DNA from: DATKZH01 sp964475955 | GTDB taxonomy: Bacteria > Planctomycetota > Planctomycetia > Pirellulales > Thermoguttaceae | Direction of reading: 5' to 3' | Length of the DNA: 35,954 nucleotides | Assembly (NCBI GenBank): GCA_964475955.1 | Contig: CAYYZY010000069.1 | Span: forward strand, 1 to 35,954 | Shown: one piece after another, positions 7,806 through 17,555 of the stretch | Position numbering within the stretch: position 1 is the stretch's first letter | Layout of the letters: every line of letters begins with the position of its first letter | The notes under the pieces: generated by a model | Seen by the model: only the letters and a program-made list of their open reading frames with translations | The model's database searches: none | What the model was told of the DNA's origin: nothing | Position numbers and translations under genes: made by a program

Positions 7806-9083
7806 GTGAACCGATTGCGAACAGCGCTCGCTGGCTCGTGTATCGCCCTGACTCTCAGCGGGACGGCGCTCGCCGATGGCGTGATGCGCGACGGCCTGGG
7901 CGCCATCTCCTGCGGCCGTGGGGGGACGAACATCGCCGCGGCCGATAACGGCGTGGTCCTGCTCGACAATCCCGCAGGCATGGCCAACATCGACGGATGC
8001 GGGATGGCCGACCTGGGCGTGGACTTGCTCTTCCCGGACCTGAGCTACTGCGATCCCGACAACAACCAGTGCGCAGCTGACGGCGACCCGTACCCGTGCG
8101 GCAATCTCTCGCTGATCCGGAAGAGCTGCGACGGTTGCTGGGCCTACGGCGTCGGATTCTACGCGCCGGCGGCGTTCGGGACGCGATACGAGTTGGAAGG
8201 GCCGGCGCCCTACGTGGGACCGCGCCTCTACAAGTCTTTCGGCGCGCTGGGCAAGGTGCTTCCCGCGGTGGCCTGCCGCGTGACCGACCGACTCACCGTT
8301 GGCGGCACGCTGGGAGTCGGCCTCAGTCACGTCGAGTTGGAGGGGCCGCACACCCTCCAGTCACCGGGGCTGCTTCAAGGAACGCCGACCCTCATCGATC
8401 TCCAGGCCACCGGCGCGGCGCTCGCCTGGTCGCTCGGGTTCCAGTACCAGTTGACCCCCGCCACCACGATCGGGCTCGCCTACCAAAGCGAGACGAGCTT
8501 CCACCTCGATGGCAGCATCCGCGTCGACGTTCCCGATCCCAGGCTCCGGAGGAGCTACTTCGACGCCGACCTCGACGTGACGTGGCCGCGCTCCCTCGGG
8601 CTCGGGGTCCGGCATGCGCTCTGCCCGCATCGCATCGTCTCGGCCGACGTGATCTGGTTCGACTGGACGAACTCCTTCGACAGCTTCGATTTGCGGCTCA
8701 CCGATCCGAGCAACGCCGACTTCGCCGTGTTCGGCCCTATCGACGAGGTGCTCCCCATGGACTGGCGCGATAGCGTCTCCGTACGCGTCGGCTACGAGCA
8801 CCATCTCGGCTGCCATCGCGTGCTGCGCTGCGGCTATACGTACCACAGGAATCCGATTCCCGCGGGCACGCTCACGCCCTACCTACAGACGATCCTGGAG
8901 CACACCTTCTCGGTCGGATACGGTTGGCGCCGGGGGAATTGGGACATCAACCTGGCCTACCAGTACACGTTCGGCCCGGACGTGGAGGTCACCGCAAGCG
9001 ACCTCTTGGGGGGAGACTACGACCTCAGTCGCCACGAGTCTCAGGCGCACGTGGCGCTGCTTTCGCTGGTCAGGAAGTTCTGA
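7806..9083 (+). CDS. OmpP1/FadL-family outer-membrane protein
   Basis: This 425-residue protein starts at a GTG (7806) with GGGGAG upstream. It has a signal peptide (about 1-23, cleavage after ALA before DGVMRDG) and the FadL/TodX N-terminal motif GRGGTNIAAADNGVVLLDNP, which forms the plug hatch. The rest is alternating, aromatic-rich beta-barrel sequence ending in Phe (LVRKF), as expected for BAM substrates. FadL-type barrels let long-chain fatty acids and other hydrophobic molecules enter the outer membrane by lateral diffusion. The region around residues 60-115 is Cys-rich (for example CDPDNNQC and CDGC), which may form disulfides. It sits between the HD-GYP gene and a methyltransferase, a context fitting transport of a lipid-like signal, though ordinary hydrocarbon or fatty acid uptake is equally possible. 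Confidence 0.85.
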   Translation: MNRLRTALAGSCIALTLSGTALADGVMRDGLGAISCGRGGTNIAAADNGVVLLDNPAGMANIDGCGMADLGVDLLFPDLSYCDPDNNQCAADGDPYPCGNLSLIRKSCDGCWAYGVGFYAPAAFGTRYELEGPAPYVGPRLYKSFGALGKVLPAVACRVTDRLTVGGTLGVGLSHVELEGPHTLQSPGLLQGTPTLIDLQATGAALAWSLGFQYQLTPATTIGLAYQSETSFHLDGSIRVDVPDPRLRRSYFDADLDVTWPRSLGLGVRHALCPHRIVSADVIWFDWTNSFDSFDLRLTDPSNADFAVFGPIDEVLPMDWRDSVSVRVGYEHHLGCHRVLRCGYTYHRNPIPAGTLTPYLQTILEHTFSVGYGWRRGNWDINLAYQYTFGPDVEVTASDLLGGDYDLSRHESQAHVALLSLVRKF

Positions 9084-9193
9084 ACCGGCGTTGGGTCACG
9101 GGGCGCAGGCGCGTCGCCGCCGGTGCATCGAAGGAATCCGCCCTCGTCGACTTGATCGCTTCTCGCGGGGTCGCGGGTCCGTGGGGGAAATGC

Positions 9194-10321
9194 TCAGCGG
9201 GGCACTCGTCTTTCGACGGAGCCGTTGTGCGGTGCGGCCGACGCGTTGAACGCGGCCTCCTTGGCCGGCTCATCCTCGAGCAGGTCGCCTTTCGCGTGGG
9301 GGGAGTCGGCCCGCACGGTGGCCGCAACGCGCGCCCGACTGACGAAGTTCATGATCACCCCGGTGGCCTCACGAGACATTTCCAGATCGTCGACGTCGAA
9401 ACCGGCTTGGCGGTACAACTCCCGGCAGTCCTCTTCCGTGCGTTGGAAGAAGTACCAGTCGGCAAGCCACTGGCACTCGTTCTTGTCGTACCGTGTGGCG
9501 TCTTTGAGCGCCACGTAGAGTGCTCCGCCCTCGCTCAGGGAATCTCGCCAGCCGCGGAGCAGCCGCACGAGGTGCCTGTCGGGGATGTAGTCGCACAGGC
9601 CGATGCTGTAGATGATGTCGCGCCTTCCAAACTTCCTGATATTTGCGGAAGCCGAACTCATCCTCAGCGCGTTGTAGCGGACGCATTCGATGTCCGGGAC
9701 TCCGTTGCCTGCCGCTACGACGTGCTTGTTCACGTAATCCAACGCCTCCTCGTCTTGGTCGACGCACGCGACGTGGAAGTTGCACCCGGTGGGGCGCTCG
9801 ACTCCATCGAGGTACTCTCGGCAAGGTCCGCTGGCGACGTTAAGCACGAAAACGTCGCCCCGGCGCACCGACAGCTCCTCGGCCAGAAACTGCCGCGCCG
9901 CCGCCAGCCGACCGCGAACCGCCCGAGCCAGCGTCGAATTCAGCAGGTAGAGATCCACGTACCCGCCGATGCCCCGGGATTTCGGCTGGTTGTCGTACAT
10001 CGCCGCCAGGAGCCGATAGTCGCCGGGATATCCTCGCGGCTTGGTCTTGGCCCGGTGCATGAGCCAGCTACGGTCGAACCACGGGGCGATCTCTTCCCGG
10101 AAACGTTCCTGGGCTGCCTTGATTTGCTCTCGATCCTCGCCGAGAAGGGATTCAACCCGACGACATGCCCGCAGCGCTCGATGGATGGCCTCGGTGAACC
10201 GGCTCAGGCAGTCGTCCTTCGTGGCTTGGGCATCCGGGCCGATTCGCGCGTCCAGCTCGGCGAGTTCCCGAGTGAGCGTCGACACGTCGTCCTCGAAGAA
10301 TGCCTCCACTACCGCTTTCAT
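9194..10321 (-). CDS. SAM-dependent methyltransferase, possibly PhcB-like (3-hydroxy fatty acid methyl ester synthase family)
   Basis: This is a 375-residue class I methyltransferase. SAM-binding motif I is NVASGPCRE (161-169), an acidic residue ends strand beta-2 (VDQD, 187-190), and IIYSIGLCDYIPD lies where motif IV is expected. In front of the fold is a 150-residue helical region with PRGYPGDY (about 95-102) and DNQPKSRG. That segment resembles the PRGYAGDY-type signature I associate with proteins annotated as extracellular-factor (3-hydroxypalmitate methyl ester) biosynthesis, PhcB of Ralstonia. The family match is from memory and needs a search; the methyltransferase fold is secure. GAGGTG lies ahead of the ATG at 10321. 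It is convergent with the FadL-type gene and divergent from the giant kinase. About 35 polar residues at the C-terminus look like an extra tail. Confidence 0.7.
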   Translation of the reverse strand: MKAVVEAFFEDDVSTLTRELAELDARIGPDAQATKDDCLSRFTEAIHRALRACRRVESLLGEDREQIKAAQERFREEIAPWFDRSWLMHRAKTKPRGYPGDYRLLAAMYDNQPKSRGIGGYVDLYLLNSTLARAVRGRLAAARQFLAEELSVRRGDVFVLNVASGPCREYLDGVERPTGCNFHVACVDQDEEALDYVNKHVVAAGNGVPDIECVRYNALRMSSASANIRKFGRRDIIYSIGLCDYIPDRHLVRLLRGWRDSLSEGGALYVALKDATRYDKNECQWLADWYFFQRTEEDCRELYRQAGFDVDDLEMSREATGVIMNFVSRARVAATVRADSPHAKGDLLEDEPAKEAAFNASAAPHNGSVERRVPR

Positions 10322-10649
10322 CTCAACACCTCTTCATGGATTGGAAACCGGAGGAATCGCGGTCCGTTGCTCACAACGCGCGCGTGGCCCTCGCTCTCCG
10401 GTCGGACCAAGCATGCACGATCTCCTGAAGGCTCGATTGCTGCTTTGGCGGATAGCCCGCACCGACCATCTCCTGACAATAGAAACGCCTCTCGGTTGAT
10501 CGCCCCTACCAGGGCACTGATCGTAGCCCGCACTTCCCACCACGAGATGGCGCGTCCCATTCTGGCGAAAGGCATGCCTCATGTCAAGCGTTTACCGCCT
10601 AGGTGGGATGCACTAGGGTAGGGTCGTGCCGCTTGCCTATTCGTTGCGT

Positions 10650-10697
10650 CGCGGGCAATCCGCAAACACGCGGATGGGCATATCCGGTTTGCCCGCG
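10650..10697. repeat. Nested inverted repeat in the methyltransferase-kinase intergenic region
   Basis: The outer arms CGCGGGCAA (10650-10658) and TTGCCCGCG (10689-10697) pair perfectly over nine bases. Inside is a second stem, ATCCGC (10658-10663) with GCGGAT (10670-10675). Neither arm adjoins a gene end, so this is not an obvious terminator; it could be a structured RNA, a protein-binding site or a degenerate repeat element. Confidence 0.6.
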
Positions 10698-11300
10698 CAG
10701 GAGGAAAGACCCTTATGGGGGGATAGCACATGCACCCAGCGGGTCAGTTGATCCGCGCCGTTGTCGCAATCACGCCACGCCGGGCCGCGCCGCAGGGCGC
10801 CCGAGAACTAGTACGTTGCCCCTGAGAACTTCCGGCCCGGCGGGAGCGACGGACGCCTTCGTTTTTCGAGGAATCCGTTCCGCTCGCGTCCGCGTTCGGG
10901 AGTCCCGATTCGACAGATCGAAGGTGTTGTCAAACCGTTGCTGAGGACCCGGGTCACCTTGGTTCACATTGGGTGCGCCAGAGGGCACGCATGCCACGCC
11001 GCCCGGCTTTCGGTTTGGCGGAAAGACGCCGCCAAATGACGATCTCTCGCCGACGGACCGGAGAAATCGTTCGGTTCGGCAGGGCCGGCTCGGCAAGCAC
11101 ACAGACCGAAAGACCGTCACGAGACCGGTCGAGCACCCGCGGCGTCGTGCGGTGGAAGCTAGACTAGAATTATGGGAGTTGGTGGCCTTCCCTCCCCCAA
11201 CGGGCGGTGTTCGGGCGAACATCGCTCCTCTCGGATTGCGCAACCATTGGGGTGCGCGCGTCGAACGGCAGTTCCGGCCTGCGCCGGATACGATAAGCGG

Positions 11301-11418
11301 CTAGCCCGGATTATTCACACGCACCCGTAGTCACCCGATCCATCGGGCCCGTCAGGACGGAGCGGCTTCAGGCCGCATGAATGCGATCACTACAAACGTG
11401 GCATGAATTATCCGGGCT
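11301..11418. mobile_element. MITE-like element, copy A
   Basis: This is an element of about 118 bp with terminal inverted repeats: CTAGCCCGGATTATTCA at 11301-11317 and TGAATTATCCGGGCT at 11404-11418, which match at 14 of 15 compared positions. Internal hairpins are CCCGAT/ATCGGG (11334-11347) and GCGGC/GCCGC (11362-11376). Its reverse complement aligns along its length with 19956-20076, sharing for instance the 12-base block CACTACAAACGT (11388-11399). It encodes nothing, and ends only 30 bases before the start codon of the giant kinase, so it may carry that gene's promoter or leader. Confidence 0.75.
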
Positions 11419-11447
11419 GCGGGCCAAGAACCCGTTTGGGGTGACCA

Positions 11448-14400
11448 ATGTCTGAGGGGATGGAAGCCAGCGCTGCCGACGCCGCCCATCCGCAGATCGG
11501 GCCCGTCTCCGCGGAGCGAGTCATCCGCGGCCGTTTCCGCGCGCACCGGATGTTGAGGCGGACGCGTGGCACGGAGACGCTGCTCGGCACCGACCTGTCC
11601 AGCGGCGACGACGTTGTGGTCAAGGTCGTCTCCGTGGGAGCCCTGTCGGCCGGCACCCGGATGCGCTTGGAGCACGAGGCCGCGCTGCGTCGCGGAGTCG
11701 AAAGCCGCTGGCTCTCGCGGATCATCGACGTGATCCGCGAAGACGACTCGTTGTGCCTAGTGATGCCCTTCGTTTCCGGGACTCCGCTCGAAGCGCGGCT
11801 CCGGCGCTGGCCGCTGGGGCTCGATGAAACGCTCACGTTGGCCCGCTGCCTCTTCTCCGCCCTCAAGGACGCGCACCGACACGGCGTGCTACACCGCGAC
11901 GTCAAGCCGGCCAACGTGATCGTCGACGAGGCGACGCCCCTGAGCGAGGCGACGCTCGTCGACTTCGGACTGGCCCGAAGCGTGCAGTTGGACGACGCCT
12001 TGCACGGAAAGCGGCCCGTAACGGCACTCTACGCCTCGCCCGAGCAGGCCGGCTCGATCGACTGCGACGTGGGAGAGCCCTCGGACCTTTATTCGGCGGG
12101 GATCGTTCTGTACGAATGTCTGGTCGGCGAGGTCCCTTTCACGGGCGACACGATCAACGCGGTCCTGTTCCAGCACATGACGGCGCCGGTGCCGGAGCTC
12201 CGCGGTCTGAGACTGCAAGTGCCCCGGCCTGTGGACGAGCTGATCCAGCGTTTACTCCGCAAGGATCCGAGAGACCGCTATCAATCGGCCGAGGCGGCGC
12301 TGGCCGACGTCGAGGCAATCCGGGAAGCCCTCGATCGTGGTGAAGCGGAGCCAAACGTCGTGATCGGCGTGTCCGATCAGCGCCGCACGCTGACCGAACC
12401 GGCGTTCGTCGGCCGCGCGAGGGAGCTGGAAGAACTCGACGCGCAACTCCATCGCGCCCGCGCGGGCCAGGCAAGCCTGGTCATGTTGGAGGGGGAATCG
12501 GGCGGAGGGAAGACGCGCATTCTCGCGGAGGCGGCGCAACAGGGGGTCCGCCGGGGCTTCTGGGTGCTCCGAGGCCATGGCTCGAGCGAGAAGGGGCAGC
12601 GCCCGCTCCAACTGCTCAACGGGGTGATTGAAGGGTTCCTCGCGGCGTCGCAGGCGGATCCATCGCTGGCGGAATCGGTCCGCGATCGGCTTGGGCCCTA
12701 TTGCGACGCGGTCGGCGCGGCGGTGCCGGAGTTGGCCGAGACCCTCGGGGGGGCGGCGTCGAGTCGCACGGTACGGGGGAGTGGCCTGGATCACGAGGCG
12801 TTCGGCGAGATGCGCAAGATCCAGGCGATGTCGCGCTTCCTTGGCGCTTTGGGCACGAAGGCGCGTCCGGCCCTGATCGTGCTCGACGATTGCCAATGGG
12901 CGGACGAACTGGCGATCAAGCTGATCGGGCGTTGGCAGGCGTCGGCGTGCGACGCCGGGGCGGATCCGTGCCACGTGCTGTTGATCCTGGCTTTCCGCTC
13001 GGAAGAAGTGCCGGAAGCCCATCTGATTCGCAAGCTTCGGCCTTCGGCCCACCTGCGCCTCGACCCGCTCCAGGTGGACGACGTACGTCGCCTGGTCGAG
13101 TCGATGGCCGGCCGCCTACCCGACGAAGCGGTCGACGTCATATGCCGGGTCGCGGCGGGAAGCCCCTTCATGGCCTCGGCCGTGCTCCGCGGGATGGTTG
13201 AGTCGTCCGCGTTGGTGGCCGAATCCGGAGGCTGGCAAGTGGAGCCGATGGCCCTGGCGGACCTTCAGTCGTCCAGCCACGCGGGGTCCTTCCTTTCCCG
13301 TCGCGTGGAGCTGCTGCCCAGGCGCACCGTCGAGCTGCTTTCCGTGGGTGCGGTGCTGGGAAAGGAGTTCGAGTTGGACACGGCGGCGCAGCTGTCACGT
13401 CAGACGCCGCCCGGCGCGATTGCGGCCCTGGACGAAGCGCGACGTCGGCACCTGGTGTGGGTTCGACCCGATGGATCGCGTTGTGTCTTCATCCACGACA
13501 AGATCCGCTCGGTGCTCCTCGAAAGGCTGCCCACCGACCAGCGGAAAGAGACGCACCGCCGGGCGGCCCTCCACCTGCGGGAGCACGCTCCGGAGCGCGT
13601 TCCGGAACTCGCCTACCACTTCGACGCGGCCGGCGAGAACGAAAACGCGTTGCCCTACGCGTTGGAGGCGGCCGAGCAGGCGCGCAAGCAGCATTCGCTG
13701 GAAGTCGCCGAGCAGCAGTACCGCATCGCCGAACGCGGCGCCCGGTCGGCCGATCAGGCCACGCGTTTCCGAATCGCCGAGGGACTCGGGGACGTACTGA
13801 TGCTTCGCGGTCGCTATCACTCGGCCGCCTCGTTGTTCGAGCACGCCGCGAATTTCGCCGAGGGGAGGCGCGCGCAAGCCCACATTCGAGGGAAACTGGC
13901 GGAGCTCGCCTTCAAGCGCGGCGACATGGAGACCGCCACGCAGGAGTTCGAGGAAGCCCTCCGCCTCCTGGGGCGATTCGTGCCTCGGGCGCGACTGTCT
14001 TTCGGCGCGATGCTTCTCTGGGAAACACTAACGCAGATAGCCCATACGCTTCTTCCGCGCCTCCTCCTCCATCGCCGAAAGGCGAAACCCTCGGAGGCTG
14101 AACTGCTTGCGATTCACCTGTTCAGCGGGTTGGGGCACGGGTACTGGTATGCACGGAGCAAATTCCGCTGCTTGTGGGCACACTTGCGGGAAATGAACCT
14201 TACTGAACAGTATCCCCCTACGCTGGAGCTCGCCCAGGCGTATTCGGAACACGCGCCGGCGATGAGCCTGATCCCCTTGTTCGGCCGGGCGACCGCCTAC
14301 GCACAGAAATCGTTGGAGATCCGCAAGGCGTTTGGAGACCTGTGGGGGCAAGGGCAATCGCTGACCTTTCACGGCTGCGTGCTGTACGCGGCCGGCCGGT

Positions 14401-17400
14401 TCCACGAAGCCGTCGAGAAGTGCCGCGAAGCGGTCCGCTTGCTCGAGCGCATGGGCGATTACTGGCAAGTACACATCGCCCGATACCAGATTGCCGCCTC
14501 GCTGTACCATTTGGGCGATCTTTCGGGCGCCGTGGACGAGGCGCGGCGCAACCATGCGTCGGGCCTGGAACTGGGGGACGAGCAGGCTTCCGGCATCATT
14601 CTCGACGTGTGGGCCCGGGCCACCGGCGGGCACGTCCCCGAAGACGTGCTCCAGTACGAACTCGACCGCGACCGTCCCGACGCCCAGGGGCGCACCCAGG
14701 TACTCCTCGCCGAAGGCGTCCGACTGCTCGGCGCCGGAGAACCCGAAAAGGCCGCCGCGGTATTCGAGAAGGCCATCGCGGTTGCCGACCGCGCGGGAAT
14801 CCAGAACGCCTATACCCTTCCAAACCTCACCTGGCTTGCCACCGCCTATCGCTGCCAGGCGGGGAGCCGGGCCGACTACACGCCCCATCGACGGCGCGCC
14901 CTGCTCCGCCGCGCCGAGAAGGCGGTCCGTCGTGCCGTGCGAGCCGCGCGCGTTTGCAGGAACGACTTGCCGCAGGCCCTGCGCGAGTACGCCCTGATCC
15001 TCGCCATGCGAGGCAAGACTCGCCGGGCACGCCGGCTCTTCGAAAGGAGCCTGGCCGTCGCCGAACGCCACGGGGCCCGATCCGAGCACGCGAAAACGCT
15101 CTCGGCCTGGGCCAAGGTCGGACGAGAGCTCGGTTGGGCCGACGCCGAACAGCGCCTGGCCGAGGCCGAGACGATCCTGCGCGCCCTGGGAGTCTCGCAC
15201 GTCGACGGCGAGGCCGCCGAGCCCGCCCCGCCCGAGCAGGCGACCCTCTCCCTGGCGGACCGATTCGACACCGTGCTCGATTCGGGGCGGCGGATCGCCT
15301 CGGCGCTCTCGCCGATGCCCATCTACGACGAAATCCACACGGCGGCCCTCAGGCTCCTGCGCGGCGAGCGATGCGCGGTGCTGGAGATCGATCGGCGCGA
15401 CGAGAAGGGACGGCTGACGCCCGTCGTCGGCGAGGTCGACGGAAGGATCGACGAGCAGATGGTCTCCAGCGCACTCCAGGCGGGTTGCGCCGTCGCTTTC
15501 GTCGAAGAGGGGGAGGGGGACATCCGTTCCGACGCCGCCCACCCCGGAGAGGGGTCGTCGCTCTGCGTTCCCGTGTTCGTGCGCGGGCGTGCCACGGTCT
15601 GCCTCTACGTCACGCACCGACACGTTCACGGGCTCTTCGGCCCGGATGAGGAGCGGCTGGGCGACTTCATCGCCACCATTGCCGGGGCCGCCTTGGAAAA
15701 CGCCGAAGGCTTCCAGGAGTTGCAGCGGCTCAACGAGACCCTGGAACAACGCGTCGCGGATCGGACGGCCGCCGCCGAAGCCCGGGCGTCGGAGTTGGCC
15801 CGCTCCAACCGCGAATTGCAGCGCGTGGCGAACGAGCTGAGGCAGACCGAGGAGCAACTGCGAGTGGCCATGGAGGCGGCCGAGACCGCCAACCGCGCCA
15901 AGAGCCGGTTCCTGGCCACGATGAGCCACGAGATCCGCACGCCGATGAACGGAATCATCGGAATGGCCCAGTTGGCGCTGCATACGCAGCTCACGCCGGA
16001 ACAGCGGAGTTACCTGAACCTCGTCAAGCAGTCGGCCGACGCCCTGCTGCACCTGCTCAACGACGTCCTCGACTTCTCGAAGATCGAAGCCGGAAGGCTG
16101 GAACTGGAGGAAGTCAGCCTCGATCTCCGCGAGGTCGTCGGCGACGCCACCCAAGTGCTGGCCGTGCAGGCGTCGCAGAAGGGCCTCGAACTGCTCTGCC
16201 GCGTCGACCCCGGCGTACCCCGCACGGCCTTGGGCGACCCCGTTCGGCTTCGCCAGATCATGGTCAATCTGCTCGGCAACGCCGTCAAATTCACCGAGAA
16301 GGGCGAAGTCATCGCCGACGTCTGGGTGGAATCCGAGAAGAACGATCGCGTCGAGGTCCATTTCGCCGTACGCGACACGGGAATCGGTATTCCGGCCGAC
16401 AAGCAGCGGACCATCTTCGAGTCTTTCCGACAAAGCGACAGCTCCACCACGCGACGATTCGGCGGAACCGGCCTCGGGCTCGCCATATCCTCCCAGTTGG
16501 TGAACCTGATGGGAGGCCGCATCTGGGTGGAAAGCGAATCGGGGCGCGGAAGCGCGTTCCACTTCTCCGTTCCGCTGGCCCAGTCGCCGCAACTTGCGAC
16601 GCCGGAACCGACGGCGCCGGCCCTGCACGACCTCGCCGTGCTGTTCGTCGACGACCACGAGGCCAGCCGCCGGGTCCACGCCGAAATGCTCGCCTCGCAC
16701 GGAATGAAGCCGAGCGTCGCGGCCGACGGGGCCACCGCCCTGGCCTCGCTGCGACGCGCCGCCGGCGCCGGGCGCCCCTTCCGGCTTGCCGTCATCGACG
16801 TGGCCATGCCCGGCATGGACGGCTGGACGCTCGCCGAGCAAATCCGCCAAGACGCCGCGCTCTCAAATTGCCGCATCGTCCTCCTCTACCCGGCCAGCCA
16901 GCCCACGAGCCCCAGCCGGGCACGGCAGTCGGGTATCGAGCATTGCCTCACCAAACCGGCGAAGGCCTCGGCGCTGGTGGATACGATATGCGACGCACTG
17001 GGCATCCCGCAGGCCCGGGAAGAGCCCGACGAACCGAGCCCCGCGCCCAGCCACTGCCCGTTGCGCATCCTGTTGGCCGAGGACGGTCCGATCAACCAGG
17101 AGGTGGCCGTCGGTTTGCTGGAGCTCAAGGGGCACGAAGTCGAGGTGGCCGACAACGGGAAGGAAGCCCTCGAAGCGCTCCGGCGGCAGACGTTCGACGT
17201 CGTGCTCATGGACGTCGAAATGCCCGAAATGGACGGCCTGGCGGCGACGCGCGCCGTCCGAGCGCAGGAAAAGGCCACCGGCGAGCACGTGCCGATCATC
17301 GCCATGACGGCCCACGCGCTCACCGGATTCCGCGATCGATGCATCGAAGCCGGCATGGACGGCTACATTTCCAAGCCGATCGGCTCGGAAGAACTCGACC

Positions 17401-17489
17401 GGGTGCTGGGCTCGATCGTGGCGCCCGTCGACTGCGAGGCCCCGAACCACGAGACCCCGAATTGCGAGACCCGCTCGACGCCGTCGTGA
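11448..17489 (+). CDS. Giant hybrid kinase: Ser/Thr kinase, AAA ATPase, TPR, GAF, histidine kinase, two receivers
   Basis: This is a 2013-residue fusion. The Ser/Thr kinase (about 28-290) has catalytic Lys59 (VVVKV), HRDVKPANV (Asp151) and DFG (Asp172). An AAA/NACHT-like ATPase (about 320-680) has Walker A GESGGGKT (349-356) and Walker B LIVLDD (Asp480-Asp481). Helical TPR-type repeats run from about 690 to 1240. A GAF domain (about 1270-1420) leads through a coiled coil (about 1420-1475) to the histidine kinase: phospho-accepting His1494 (MSHEIRTPMNG), N-box Asn1611, DTGIGI and GGTGLGLAI. Two receivers follow, with Asp1784 (VIDVAMPGMDG) and Asp1922 (LMDVEMPEMDG). The front half matches the trifunctional STPK/ATP-binding/histidine-kinase class known from cyanobacteria and myxobacteria. 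There are no membrane segments, so it is cytoplasmic. With no HPt domain of its own, the relay must leave through another protein, perhaps 6001-6366. The ATG at 11448 follows GGGGTGA. Confidence 0.95.
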   Translation: MSEGMEASAADAAHPQIGPVSAERVIRGRFRAHRMLRRTRGTETLLGTDLSSGDDVVVKVVSVGALSAGTRMRLEHEAALRRGVESRWLSRIIDVIREDDSLCLVMPFVSGTPLEARLRRWPLGLDETLTLARCLFSALKDAHRHGVLHRDVKPANVIVDEATPLSEATLVDFGLARSVQLDDALHGKRPVTALYASPEQAGSIDCDVGEPSDLYSAGIVLYECLVGEVPFTGDTINAVLFQHMTAPVPELRGLRLQVPRPVDELIQRLLRKDPRDRYQSAEAALADVEAIREALDRGEAEPNVVIGVSDQRRTLTEPAFVGRARELEELDAQLHRARAGQASLVMLEGESGGGKTRILAEAAQQGVRRGFWVLRGHGSSEKGQRPLQLLNGVIEGFLAASQADPSLAESVRDRLGPYCDAVGAAVPELAETLGGAASSRTVRGSGLDHEAFGEMRKIQAMSRFLGALGTKARPALIVLDDCQWADELAIKLIGRWQASACDAGADPCHVLLILAFRSEEVPEAHLIRKLRPSAHLRLDPLQVDDVRRLVESMAGRLPDEAVDVICRVAAGSPFMASAVLRGMVESSALVAESGGWQVEPMALADLQSSSHAGSFLSRRVELLPRRTVELLSVGAVLGKEFELDTAAQLSRQTPPGAIAALDEARRRHLVWVRPDGSRCVFIHDKIRSVLLERLPTDQRKETHRRAALHLREHAPERVPELAYHFDAAGENENALPYALEAAEQARKQHSLEVAEQQYRIAERGARSADQATRFRIAEGLGDVLMLRGRYHSAASLFEHAANFAEGRRAQAHIRGKLAELAFKRGDMETATQEFEEALRLLGRFVPRARLSFGAMLLWETLTQIAHTLLPRLLLHRRKAKPSEAELLAIHLFSGLGHGYWYARSKFRCLWAHLREMNLTEQYPPTLELAQAYSEHAPAMSLIPLFGRATAYAQKSLEIRKAFGDLWGQGQSLTFHGCVLYAAGRFHEAVEKCREAVRLLERMGDYWQVHIARYQIAASLYHLGDLSGAVDEARRNHASGLELGDEQASGIILDVWARATGGHVPEDVLQYELDRDRPDAQGRTQVLLAEGVRLLGAGEPEKAAAVFEKAIAVADRAGIQNAYTLPNLTWLATAYRCQAGSRADYTPHRRRALLRRAEKAVRRAVRAARVCRNDLPQALREYALILAMRGKTRRARRLFERSLAVAERHGARSEHAKTLSAWAKVGRELGWADAEQRLAEAETILRALGVSHVDGEAAEPAPPEQATLSLADRFDTVLDSGRRIASALSPMPIYDEIHTAALRLLRGERCAVLEIDRRDEKGRLTPVVGEVDGRIDEQMVSSALQAGCAVAFVEEGEGDIRSDAAHPGEGSSLCVPVFVRGRATVCLYVTHRHVHGLFGPDEERLGDFIATIAGAALENAEGFQELQRLNETLEQRVADRTAAAEARASELARSNRELQRVANELRQTEEQLRVAMEAAETANRAKSRFLATMSHEIRTPMNGIIGMAQLALHTQLTPEQRSYLNLVKQSADALLHLLNDVLDFSKIEAGRLELEEVSLDLREVVGDATQVLAVQASQKGLELLCRVDPGVPRTALGDPVRLRQIMVNLLGNAVKFTEKGEVIADVWVESEKNDRVEVHFAVRDTGIGIPADKQRTIFESFRQSDSSTTRRFGGTGLGLAISSQLVNLMGGRIWVESESGRGSAFHFSVPLAQSPQLATPEPTAPALHDLAVLFVDDHEASRRVHAEMLASHGMKPSVAADGATALASLRRAAGAGRPFRLAVIDVAMPGMDGWTLAEQIRQDAALSNCRIVLLYPASQPTSPSRARQSGIEHCLTKPAKASALVDTICDALGIPQAREEPDEPSPAPSHCPLRILLAEDGPINQEVAVGLLELKGHEVEVADNGKEALEALRRQTFDVVLMDVEMPEMDGLAATRAVRAQEKATGEHVPIIAMTAHALTGFRDRCIEAGMDGYISKPIGSEELDRVLGSIVAPVDCEAPNHETPNCETRSTPS

Positions 17490-17555
17490 AGACGTGCCCC
17501 ACGGATGCGACGTACACCCGGCTCCGCTCCGGCGCCGTCCGAACGAGCCGCCGGC

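Larger units (their letters stand above)
10322..11447. other. 1.1-kb gene-free region containing repeats
   Basis: No coding region is supported. Short open frames on both strands are rich in Arg, Pro and Gly, lack ribosome-binding sites and look like nothing known. The stretch holds the upstream regions of the methyltransferase (leftward) and the giant kinase (rightward), a nested inverted repeat at 10650-10697 and a MITE-like element at 11301-11418. The rest shows no structure that I can name. Confidence 0.55.

Noticed and set aside
10770..11243. A 157-codon minus-strand open frame and overlapping plus-strand frames between the methyltransferase and kinase
   Set aside because: Composition is Arg/Pro/Ser/Gly-rich with no start signal or recognisable domain; frames on both strands are equally open.
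14028..16850. A 940-codon open frame antisense to the giant kinase
   Set aside because: The sense strand carries conserved kinase, receiver and GAF motifs across the whole stretch. In GC-rich genes the antisense frames often stay open; no family features are seen in the translation.
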